Below, one piece after another: positions 1 through 4,858 of a DNA stretch of 7,710 nucleotides. The position numbers were made by a program, and so were the translations under genes. The notes below the pieces were generated by a model, which saw nothing but the letters and a program-made list of their open reading frames with translations, did not search any database and was not told the origin of the DNA. Origin of the DNA: Candidatus Woesearchaeota archaeon (GTDB taxonomy: Archaea > Nanobdellota > Nanobdellia > Woesearchaeales > GW2011-AR9); contig JACQNF010000067.1 in the NCBI GenBank assembly GCA_016203215.1, positions 1 to 7,710 on the forward strand. Direction: 5' to 3'. Every line of letters begins with the position of its first letter. The stretch's first letter is position 1.

Positions 1-1
1 G

Positions 2-682
2 AATAGTACCTTGATGGGCATCGGGTCATTTAGTTTTGATATTTTGACCGAAACCAAAGACGCGATCGTCGGCAATGAAATTAGTTTACGAGCCAAACTT
101 GAATTGACCATCGGAGATCACCAAATGCGATATACCCAATTTGGGGGCACCAAAATCAGTATTGCTTCCAAAGATCTCATTGATCCCATGGATCCTAAGA
201 AAGAACGTATTGCGGTCAAGCGGGGCGAGCCGATTGATTTGGGGGCCGATATGAAAACGGCCGCGGCGGATGTGTTTAAAAAATTGGCCTCCTGTTTTGG
301 GGTGGGGGCCTATTTGTACGACAAAGAATATCATCGTCAAAAAGCCATTCAGAGCAATGGCCAGACTCATGGCCAGAGTCATCAAACAACCAGTAATGGA
401 CATGGACCGGCCGTGTCTACGGGGCCGGTTGTGGTGAATACGCCCGCTCCCTCGAGCCATCTCCCAATACCCAACCCAAGCCCCTCTTCTCTCACCCCTG
501 CGCGGAAGATTCAGGAAATGCAAAAGACTGCCTTGAAAGTGATGTTTGAGACGAAGGGTGTTTCCGAGGTGGCTTTTCTGACTGCGGCAGGAAAAAAGAC
601 GCTCGATGAGCTCACTCACGAAGAAGCGGGTTTGGCTATTCGAGAACTCAGCGCAAAGCCCTTGAAAAAGGTCGGCGTTTAA
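2..682 (+). CDS. Rad52-like single-strand DNA annealing protein (5' partial)
   Basis: Likely anneals complementary single strands during homologous recombination or replication repair, as Rad52-family proteins of phages do. The frame is open to the left edge, so the N-terminus is missing; the TTG/ATG codons at 11-16 are unlikely to be the real start because the Rad52 fold normally has about 50 more residues before this point. What is seen: a beta-rich segment (residues about 5-55 of the visible frame) ending in FGGTKI, then the hallmark helix GADMKTAAADVFKKLASCFG and the LYDKEYHR segment (about 105-112), which closely matches the LYDKDYLR of eukaryotic Rad52. A Pro/Ser/Thr/Gly/His-rich linker follows (about 118-165), containing a short duplication, then a helical C-terminal domain of about 60 residues that I do not recognise. 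That tail may bind a partner such as SSB (inference). The stop is 2 bases before the next gene's start. The family call is strong; the biological role is inferred. Confidence 0.8.
   Translation, partial: NSTLMGIGSFSFDILTETKDAIVGNEISLRAKLELTIGDHQMRYTQFGGTKISIASKDLIDPMDPKKERIAVKRGEPIDLGADMKTAAADVFKKLASCFGVGAYLYDKEYHRQKAIQSNGQTHGQSHQTTSNGHGPAVSTGPVVVNTPAPSSHLPIPNPSPSSLTPARKIQEMQKTALKVMFETKGVSEVAFLTAAGKKTLDELTHEEAGLAIRELSAKPLKKVGV
359..382 (+). repeat. 12-bp tandem duplication in the linker of the Rad52-like gene
   Basis: Two adjacent 12-base units, GGCCAGACTCAT and GGCCAGAGTCAT, differ at one base and encode GQTH and GQSH. They lie in the low-complexity linker and look like a recent in-frame slippage duplication in a region tolerant of length change. 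No regulatory role is implied. Confidence 0.7.
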
Positions 683-684
683 TC

Positions 685-834
685 TTGCAGACCTGTCATT
701 GTTCGGGCGTCATTCCCAAAGGACGTCTGGAGGGCCATCCGTGTCATAAATTGCTCGCGCGTTACGAAGGCTCGTGTGTGTTAGAACTTGTCTGTCCACG
801 CTGTCATACACTGAATTTGATTGTGACCCCATGA
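685..834 (+). CDS. Mu Com-like zinc-ribbon protein (49 aa)
   Basis: This small protein resembles the Mu-like Com family; the phage Mu founder is a zinc-binding translational regulator of the mom DNA-modification gene. The match is residues 17-46: C20-H-K-L-L, then 16 residues to C37-P-R-C40, followed by TLN. The same KLL, spacing and CPRC are found in Mu Com as I recall it. The first knuckle is odd: where the family has a Cys three residues before C20, this protein has Gly17. His18, or the extra C4-H-C6 at the N-terminus, might supply the fourth ligand (inference). The start is TTG at 685, the only common start codon near the preceding stop; the upstream AAGG is about a dozen bases away, so initiation is probably weak or coupled to the Rad52-like gene. 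The TGA overlaps the ATG of the next gene (ATGA, 831-834). Too short for routine ORF calling and easily missed. Confidence 0.72.
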   Translation: MQTCHCSGVIPKGRLEGHPCHKLLARYEGSCVLELVCPRCHTLNLIVTP

Positions 835-1247
835 GTACTCGGAATGGCAATGGGTTAGCAGGACGGGTCGTGCGCCTGGAAACGTTAATTCCTGGGATGG
901 TCGCCAGTATTGATGCGCTCACCAAAACGATTGATGCACGCTCCGAAGATACTCACAATAGTATTCACACCTTGTATGGCAAATTTGATGAAGTTAAAAA
1001 TGAATTACATGGCTTGACCACTCGTATGGAAGCTCGAGAGGCGGTCAATGCTGCCGTGGGCAAAGAACAGGAAAAATTGGAGGTCGCACGGCGTGAATTT
1101 CGCCAAGATAAAGAACGGCGTCGTGAAGCCTGGCGCATTTTATTCCAAGATTCGACGGGGAAATTTATTGTCGGTCTCTTGCTTATTTTTGCCATTCCCA
1201 TTCTGAAAGCTTTTGTACAACTCTTGAAACTAGGAGGTCTCTTCTAA
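831..1247 (+). CDS. Coiled-coil protein with C-terminal membrane anchor, holin/XhlA-like architecture
   Basis: I do not recognise the family with certainty. The 138-residue protein has a long, highly charged alpha-helical region (about 15-105), rich in Glu, Arg and Lys with heptad-like spacing, then one hydrophobic segment (about 112-132, FIVGLLLIFAIPILKAF) and a very short tail. A cytoplasmic coiled coil plus a single C-terminal membrane helix is the architecture of XhlA-type phage proteins linked to lysis, but no adjacent endolysin supports that role. The start at 831 is chosen over an upstream in-frame ATG (774) because 831 forms an ATGA overlap with the Com-like gene, which explains the lack of a Shine-Dalgarno: translation is probably coupled. 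The upstream extension would also fully overlap the Com-like frame. Confidence 0.7.
   Translation: MSTRNGNGLAGRVVRLETLIPGMVASIDALTKTIDARSEDTHNSIHTLYGKFDEVKNELHGLTTRMEAREAVNAAVGKEQEKLEVARREFRQDKERRREAWRILFQDSTGKFIVGLLLIFAIPILKAFVQLLKLGGLF
1232..1238 (+). promoter_or_regulatory. Strong Shine-Dalgarno (AGGAGGT)
   Basis: AGGAGGT lies 9 bases before the GTG at 1248, inside the last codons of the preceding gene. It fixes GTG as the start of the phosphoesterase gene. Confidence 0.85.
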
Positions 1248-2192
1248 GTGTCGAAGAAAACATTGGTACTAGGCAAATCGGCTCCGCGACTCGCGGGAAT
1301 GCCCATCAAAGGGGGGCGCATGGGACGAGATCTCCAAGACACCCTCAATGTCACAATGGCCACGTTGGCCGAACGACAAGCCTTTTGGCAACAGGTCGAA
1401 GCCGAAAAGCAACGAGAACTCCAAGTACTCTATAAAACCTTTCGAAAATATTCCAAGGTCTACGTCTGGGCGCTTTCTGATATTCAGTATGGTGCCGCGT
1501 CGTGTCAACTGTCGAAGTTTCTGCGCTATGTCGAATGGGCCAAGAAGACTCCCAATGTGCTGATTATGCTCTTGGGCGATCTCATGGAAAATGCCATTCC
1601 CACCCATATCCCCGAGGCCATGTTTGAGCAAACCAAGTCGCCCGCTCAGCAATTTTCCGAACTCTATACCATCTTGAAACCCTTACGTCATAAAATTCTG
1701 TTTGGGATTACCGGCAATCATGAATTACGGACGTGGAAGAAAGTTGGGTTTGATCCGACGGAGTGGTTTTGTCGAGAACTCAGAATTCCCTATCGAGAGT
1801 TTGGCTGTTACCAAACGATTCAAGCGGGTGATCAGTCCTATCTCTTGGCAGTGCATCATGGCGCCAGTGCTGGGGTGGCCAATGCTAAGATCGATTTAGA
1901 TAAGCTACGAAAGATCTATGAAGGCGCGGAGATTTATTGCGCGGGGCACAATCACTTTTTGTATGCCCAAGCGTTCCAGCGATTTACGTATGATGCTGAG
2001 CGCCAGAAAAAAATGCTCCGGGATATTTGGTATGTCCGTTCGGGGTCGTTTATGGGCTACGCGAAATATGCGGAATCGAGACTCATGGAACCTATCAAGA
2101 CTGGTTCGGCCATTTTGAAATTGTACGTGAAAGACCATATGATTGACGTGAGTCAGTCGGATAAAATTGGCCGCGGCGAAAACGACGACTAA
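1248..2192 (+). CDS. Calcineurin-like metallophosphoesterase (phage type)
   Basis: A two-metal phosphoesterase of the calcineurin-like superfamily, which includes nucleases (Mre11/SbcD-like), phosphodiesterases and protein phosphatases; the substrate cannot be told from sequence. Motifs in order: D78-I-Q80 (family DxH), G110-D111 with N115, G156-N157-H158-E159, H203-H204-G, and G233-H234-N-H236. All main metal ligands are present except motif I, where the usual His is Gln80. An N-terminal helical, charged extension (about 30-70) precedes the domain; the 314-residue length exceeds the minimal domain. The GTG start is supported by a strong Shine-Dalgarno 9 bases upstream. It follows the coiled-coil gene directly and overlaps the next gene by 26 bases. 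Proximity to a Rad52-like gene makes a nucleic-acid substrate attractive, but this is inference. Confidence 0.85.
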   Translation: MSKKTLVLGKSAPRLAGMPIKGGRMGRDLQDTLNVTMATLAERQAFWQQVEAEKQRELQVLYKTFRKYSKVYVWALSDIQYGAASCQLSKFLRYVEWAKKTPNVLIMLLGDLMENAIPTHIPEAMFEQTKSPAQQFSELYTILKPLRHKILFGITGNHELRTWKKVGFDPTEWFCRELRIPYREFGCYQTIQAGDQSYLLAVHHGASAGVANAKIDLDKLRKIYEGAEIYCAGHNHFLYAQAFQRFTYDAERQKKMLRDIWYVRSGSFMGYAKYAESRLMEPIKTGSAILKLYVKDHMIDVSQSDKIGRGENDD

Positions 2193-2991
2193 GAAAGACT
2201 ATCATATTCTTCCGGCGTATGATCGCCGCCTGCTTACTCATCGCACCCTCTGTTTATGGCTGGTCTTTTGTGGACGCATTGATAGCCGATGGACGGATCG
2301 TCCTCAAGGGGGCTGGCGATTTGCGGTCACCAAGCATCGAGGTCCCTTTCATCGATGGTTTCGTGAGGCGTTTGGTCATAAGCCAACGTTTGCCTGGGAT
2401 GGTAATGAAGATCAACCCAAACTCAAGAGATTTATTATGATTCGTAAGCATGCCACCAAATTTTTACGGGGTGCGTTGGCGGATGGGTGGGGTTTTGGTC
2501 GGCGAGGCTGGCGCATTCCTGAATTTATGTATCAGCATCATACCCTAGAAGTGTTACAAGCCTGGGTCGGGCTGAAAACCAGCCTATTTCTTTTTGTCAC
2601 TCGCAAGGGCAATCCTGATCGGACGGCCACGACCCTCAAGTGTCAAAGTATGTCCAAAGTCGGCATGACCCGCCTGCATCAGGGCTTAGTCGATCAAGGC
2701 ATTATTCATACTTTTGCCGTCTACAAAAAACCCTATGACCAGACTTCCATGGCTCACCCAGACAAACCGTTTAAAGCCCTACAAACAATCGTGTTGTATG
2801 GATTGCAACGAGTTGGGCATCTCTTTCAACAATTGGGTTGGGACAGTCCCTGGTATATGCAACAGAATCGTATCTACCAGCTCCGCCATTTATTGGGGGG
2901 GACCCTTGACGAATCATTGCAAACGTGGTATACTCAGAGTCAGTCGGAGGCCAGTCATGATCCAGCAATACGAAGTCCCCATTATGCTTGA
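2167..2991 (+). CDS. Hypothetical protein, possible winged-helix segment
   Basis: Not recognised. The 274-residue protein is basic and rich in Trp, Arg and His. It has no signal peptide or clear membrane helix. Residues about 140-190 read like a winged helix-turn-helix (a helix with KVGMTRLHQGLVDQGII followed by a strand, HTFAVY), a pattern common in phage replication or regulatory proteins; this is a weak structural impression only. The start is uncertain: an in-frame TGA at 2149-2151 limits it, and TTG at 2167 is the only common start codon before an ATG about 90 residues in. No good Shine-Dalgarno is seen, so it is probably translated by coupling through the 26-base overlap with the phosphoesterase gene. 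The 3' end carries seven consecutive G (2895-2901) and then the promoter of the downstream pair; the last 35 bases overlap the 50-residue gene. Confidence 0.65.
   Translation: MAAAKTTTKKDYHILPAYDRRLLTHRTLCLWLVFCGRIDSRWTDRPQGGWRFAVTKHRGPFHRWFREAFGHKPTFAWDGNEDQPKLKRFIMIRKHATKFLRGALADGWGFGRRGWRIPEFMYQHHTLEVLQAWVGLKTSLFLFVTRKGNPDRTATTLKCQSMSKVGMTRLHQGLVDQGIIHTFAVYKKPYDQTSMAHPDKPFKALQTIVLYGLQRVGHLFQQLGWDSPWYMQQNRIYQLRHLLGGTLDESLQTWYTQSQSEASHDPAIRSPHYA
2906..2934 (+). promoter_or_regulatory. Sigma70-type promoter with extended -10
   Basis: TTGACG (2906-2911), 17-base spacer, TATACT (2929-2934), preceded by TGG giving an extended -10. The predicted start is near 2941, leaving a leader of about 16 bases that holds a Shine-Dalgarno. 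It lies inside the 3' end of the orphan gene ending at 2991 and would transcribe the genes at 2957 and 3084 independently. A small palindrome (ACTCAGAGT, 2932-2940) straddles the -10/start region and may be chance. Confidence 0.65.
2945..2950 (+). promoter_or_regulatory. Shine-Dalgarno (CGGAGG) deciding the 2957 start
   Basis: CGGAGG is 6 bases before ATG 2957. It supports starting the 50-residue gene there and not at an in-frame ATG about 240 bases upstream, within the previous gene. Confidence 0.7.
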
Positions 2992-3109
2992 GGGAAAAAT
3001 TATTGATTACGTGGTGCTAGAAACTTCAATCGTGTTGACCCTCAACATCTTACCCGCATTTCAAATTCAAGGAGGCTATGACCATGAAGAAGAAAGCAGT
3101 AAATTTTAA
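2957..3109 (+). CDS. Small hypothetical protein (50 aa)
   Basis: Not recognised. It begins MIQQYEVPIMLEGKI and has a hydrophobic centre (about 14-36, with IVLTLNILPAF) that is too short and mixed for a confident membrane segment, and an acidic C-terminus (DHEEESS). The start is supported by a Shine-Dalgarno 6 bases upstream and a promoter just before it. It overlaps the upstream orphan by 35 bases and the downstream coiled-coil gene by 26 bases in another frame, so it sits in a compact translationally linked pair. The frame stays open upstream to 2714, but that extension is entirely inside the preceding gene. Confidence 0.6.
   Translation: MIQQYEVPIMLEGKIIDYVVLETSIVLTLNILPAFQIQGGYDHEEESSKF
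3069..3075 (+). promoter_or_regulatory. Shine-Dalgarno (AAGGAGG) deciding the 3084 start
   Basis: AAGGAGG ends 8 bases before ATG 3084 but only 2 bases before the in-frame ATG 3078. The spacing favours 3084 as the real start. Confidence 0.8.
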
Positions 3110-3551
3110 GCAGGTCGTGCAGGCTGCCAAAACCATTCCGAAGCCTTTGCATGCCGGAGCAAGTTTTATTCAAAGGATCGCCGAGTGTATTGTGCAAGAC
3201 ATTAAAGATACCGAAAGATTTATTCAAGAAACGGAAGTCGATTATACCAAACAAGTCACCAGGCTGAAAGAAAAAGTCAGTCGATTACAAATGGCCTTGT
3301 TACAGCTCGAGAAAGGGGATTTGGAATCGGTGGTCTCATCTCAAGATCTCAATGTGAATCGTGCACAGGCAAAAGAATTGTTTCCAGATCTGGTCAAATC
3401 TCAGGAAGACTATTTTAAGGAAACGTATACGGTTCCGGGTTCTAGTATTTTACAATTTACGAACGAGACAGGAACTGGTTATCTGATGCCTCGGACAAAT
3501 TCCAGTAGTGGTGATTGGGGGATCAAGAAGACAGTTTCGAGAAAGGGATAA
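3084..3551 (+). CDS. Hypothetical coiled-coil protein (155 aa)
   Basis: Not recognised. A basic N-terminus (KKKAVNFKQVVQAAK) leads into a long helical stretch (about 26-80), with heptad-like hydrophobics in the segment containing VTRLKEKVSRLQMALLQLEK that suggests coiled-coil oligomerisation. A Ser/Gly/Thr-rich, probably disordered tail follows, ending in basic KKTVSRKG. There is no signal peptide or membrane helix. The second ATG is chosen because it is correctly spaced from a strong Shine-Dalgarno. It is the last gene of the plus-strand run and ends 9 bases from the end of the opposing lipoprotein gene, with no hairpin terminator between them. Confidence 0.72.
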   Translation: MKKKAVNFKQVVQAAKTIPKPLHAGASFIQRIAECIVQDIKDTERFIQETEVDYTKQVTRLKEKVSRLQMALLQLEKGDLESVVSSQDLNVNRAQAKELFPDLVKSQEDYFKETYTVPGSSILQFTNETGTGYLMPRTNSSSGDWGIKKTVSRKG

Positions 3552-3560
3552 AGAAATAAA

Positions 3561-3983
3561 TTATGCGCCAAACCGAGTAACGATACTATCAAAATATTCG
3601 TCGCTGGGCATTTCCGATCCATGATGAGCCCCCATTAAATGTTGTAATTCATGAGCTAAGGTAATCAGCATTTTATGTGTTGACGTCTTTGCTTCAACAT
3701 ACAGCCAAATTTCTTGTCCTCCCACGTACGCATTACCAAGAATGTTTCCGATTTTTTTGTGCACATAAATCATTATCGTTTTGCCTTCTAATCCACCCAC
3801 CTGATTTTGACGCCAGTGGACAAATGATTTGATGGTTGAGGTGGGGAGAGTGTAGCCCGATTTATTAATGATCGTTACGCTCAACACCTTTTCTTCTTTG
3901 TGCATGGAGGTCCCCAAAGGGGAGCCTTTCCCACATCCCATCAGCACGCACAACATCACGCTTACCGTAAGATTCCGCCACAT
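3561..3983 (-). CDS. Small lipoprotein with metzincin-type zinc protease motif
   Basis: Likely a membrane-anchored zinc metallopeptidase of 140 residues. Residues 1-17 form a lipoprotein signal peptide ending in lipobox L-M-G-C17, followed by GKG; Gly at +2 predicts the outer membrane if the host is Gram-negative. Residues 111-121 read HELQHLMGAHH, an exact HExxHxxGxxH with ligands H111, H115, H121 and catalytic E112; M125 follows closely, earlier than a typical Met-turn. Residues about 33-100 align with the neighbouring paralog (LP-T-K-F-WR-QV pattern). The start at 3983 is chosen because it begins the signal peptide; the longer frame to 4031 lies inside the upstream gene. Only one base separates it from the paralog's stop, and no Shine-Dalgarno is near, so translation is probably coupled. 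The substrate is unknown. At 140 residues it is small for a metzincin, so a different zincin fold remains possible. Confidence 0.75.
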   Translation of the reverse strand: MWRNLTVSVMLCVLMGCGKGSPLGTSMHKEEKVLSVTIINKSGYTLPTSTIKSFVHWRQNQVGGLEGKTIMIYVHKKIGNILGNAYVGGQEIWLYVEAKTSTHKMLITLAHELQHLMGAHHGSEMPSDEYFDSIVTRFGA

Positions 3984-3984
3984 C

Positions 3985-4392
3985 TTAATAGCCAAATTCC
4001 TGCACCATGATCTGATAGTTTTGTCGATCAATTTCTTCTTGTGTGAGCCCTCGGATTCGATCGATTTCTCCCGCTAACGCCAGAAGCCATTGCAGGGTGG
4101 TATCCGTGGTTTTCACGTAGAGGTTAATGAGCCCTTGTTCTTTTTCGGTCGTGGCCATAATGCGATCGAGACGAAAATACAAATGAATCTGAAGTTGTTT
4201 GCCTTTTAATTCTGTGACTTGTTGGTCCCGCCAAAGGACAAAAGCTTTGAATGTAGTTTCGGGTAATACTTGGGAGGTGTGGTTCGTGACGAGCACCTGC
4301 ACATTGGGATCAGCAGCCGGTCCTAATAACTGCCCCTTCCCACAACTGCTTAGGAGACTACAGAGGACGAGGGCGTAAGCCACTCTCGACAT
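3985..4392 (-). CDS. Lipoprotein paralog of the adjacent metzincin, catalytic histidines lost
   Basis: A 135-residue lipoprotein with signal peptide and lipobox L-S-S-C17 followed by GKG, as in its neighbour. The two proteins share C-G-K-G-x-x-L-G, LPxTT/S-x-K-x-FVxWRxxQV, LxGK, INLYV/IWLYV and a C-terminal FGY/FGA, in the same order and spacing, so they arose by tandem duplication. The active-site segment is LAGEIDRIRG: relative to LAHELQHLMG in the neighbour, H becomes G108, the second H becomes R112 and the third H position is Q118, while E109 and G115 remain. It therefore should not bind zinc in the metzincin way and is probably a pseudoenzyme, such as an inhibitor, chaperone or scaffold for its partner (inference). 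The ATG at 4392 is fixed by a Shine-Dalgarno; a longer frame to 4572 would bury the signal peptide. It overlaps the upstream gene by 43 bases. Confidence 0.75.
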   Translation of the reverse strand: MSRVAYALVLCSLLSSCGKGQLLGPAADPNVQVLVTNHTSQVLPETTFKAFVLWRDQQVTELKGKQLQIHLYFRLDRIMATTEKEQGLINLYVKTTDTTLQWLLALAGEIDRIRGLTQEEIDRQNYQIMVQEFGY

Positions 4393-4823
4393 TTTTGCTC
4401 CTTTTCGGCCTCGGTAAAGGTCCACTGATATTGAGGTAAGTAATAGGCTTCCTGGAGTCCCGCGGCCGCATTCAGTAAAAGATTTTGGAGTTCCATCCAC
4501 AGGCGTAGATGGTGATTCCCGTAAATGGTTTTTTCTTCGAGTCCGGTAATTTTGCTCAACATTTGATGCCAAGTGCTATAGAGTAATCCGCCGGCAATAA
4601 TCAGAGGCGAAAAGGGAAAGTCTTTAAATTCTGCCGGTAACGCCCCGAATGCCACGGGAACGACAACCAGGGGAGCAGAATACGCGAGCGTGAGTTGTTT
4701 GACTAGGGCACTTGTCAGGAGCCCATTTAAATCAGGCGTGACCAGATAGATAAGACGTTGGTGATGATTCCGCTGGAGCTCGGTGGCGAGAAATTCAATG
4801 TTTTTTTGTAACAAGTCATCCAT
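4350..4823 (-). CDS. Hypothetical protein, first gene of the lipoprotein operon
   Basis: Not recognised. The 157-residue protein begins with a charged helix (about 1-22), then alternates hydrophobic strands and helices (LIYLVTPDLNGLLTSALVKQL at about 24-44, LVVVPVAF at about 52-59, LIIAGGLLYS at about 74-83). That resembles an alpha/beta fold and not membrane spans. The C-terminal half is helical and ends in a hydrophilic tail. It lacks a signal peptide, so it should be cytoplasmic, unlike the two lipoproteins it precedes. The ATG at 4823 has no Shine-Dalgarno and coincides with the predicted transcription start of the promoter just upstream, suggesting a leaderless mRNA. Its last 43 bases overlap the start of the first lipoprotein, so the three genes appear to be one operon. 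The stretch TPDLNG-SALVK is loosely reminiscent of DHH-type phosphoesterase motifs but is too weak to call. Confidence 0.72.
   Translation of the reverse strand: MDDLLQKNIEFLATELQRNHHQRLIYLVTPDLNGLLTSALVKQLTLAYSAPLVVVPVAFGALPAEFKDFPFSPLIIAGGLLYSTWHQMLSKITGLEEKTIYGNHHLRLWMELQNLLLNAAAGLQEAYYLPQYQWTFTEAEKEQKCREWLTPSSSVVS
4398..4403 (-). promoter_or_regulatory. Shine-Dalgarno (AAGGAG) deciding the 4392 start
   Basis: On the minus strand AAGGAG lies 5 bases before the ATG at 4392, within the coding region of the upstream gene. It establishes the lipoprotein start and argues against the 60-residue longer frame. Confidence 0.8.
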
Positions 4824-4829
4824 AACTGG

Positions 4830-4858
4830 ATTGTAGCACGTTGTGCGTTATCTGTCAA
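4830..4858 (-). promoter_or_regulatory. Near-consensus sigma70 promoter with extended -10, predicted leaderless start
   Basis: Read on the minus strand: TTGACA (4858-4853, perfect -35), 17-base spacer, then TGC directly before TACAAT (4835-4830). This gives an extended -10 with one mismatch in the hexamer. Six bases separate the -10 from the ATG at 4823-4821, so the normal start point (+1 seven bases past the -10) is the A of that ATG. The -35 is encoded in the final Ile-Asp-Arg codons of the radical SAM gene. Confidence 0.8.
4836..4846. promoter_or_regulatory. Small dyad in the promoter spacer, possible operator
   Basis: GCACGTTGTGC is a perfect 4-bp inverted repeat (GCAC/GTGC) with a 3-base centre. 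It abuts the -10 inside the 17-base spacer, where a repressor would block polymerase. It is short enough to be chance. Confidence 0.25.

Noticed and set aside
86..619. Long minus-strand open frame opposite the Rad52-like gene
   Set aside because: It is a shadow of a gene with a clear family signature; it has no recognisable domain.
3552..3560. Possible bidirectional terminator between the convergent genes
   Set aside because: The gap is 9 bases and neither it nor the adjoining gene ends form a stem followed by a T run.
3984..4031. N-terminal extension of the metzincin-motif lipoprotein
   Set aside because: It overlaps the paralog's coding end and would place residues before a complete lipoprotein signal peptide.
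4801..4808. A-AAA-AAC heptamer near the start of the 4350-4823 minus-strand gene, a classic -1 frameshift site
   Set aside because: A -1 shift there reaches a stop almost at once (AAA AAA CAT TGA), and no downstream frame benefits; it is most likely chance in an A-rich codon run.
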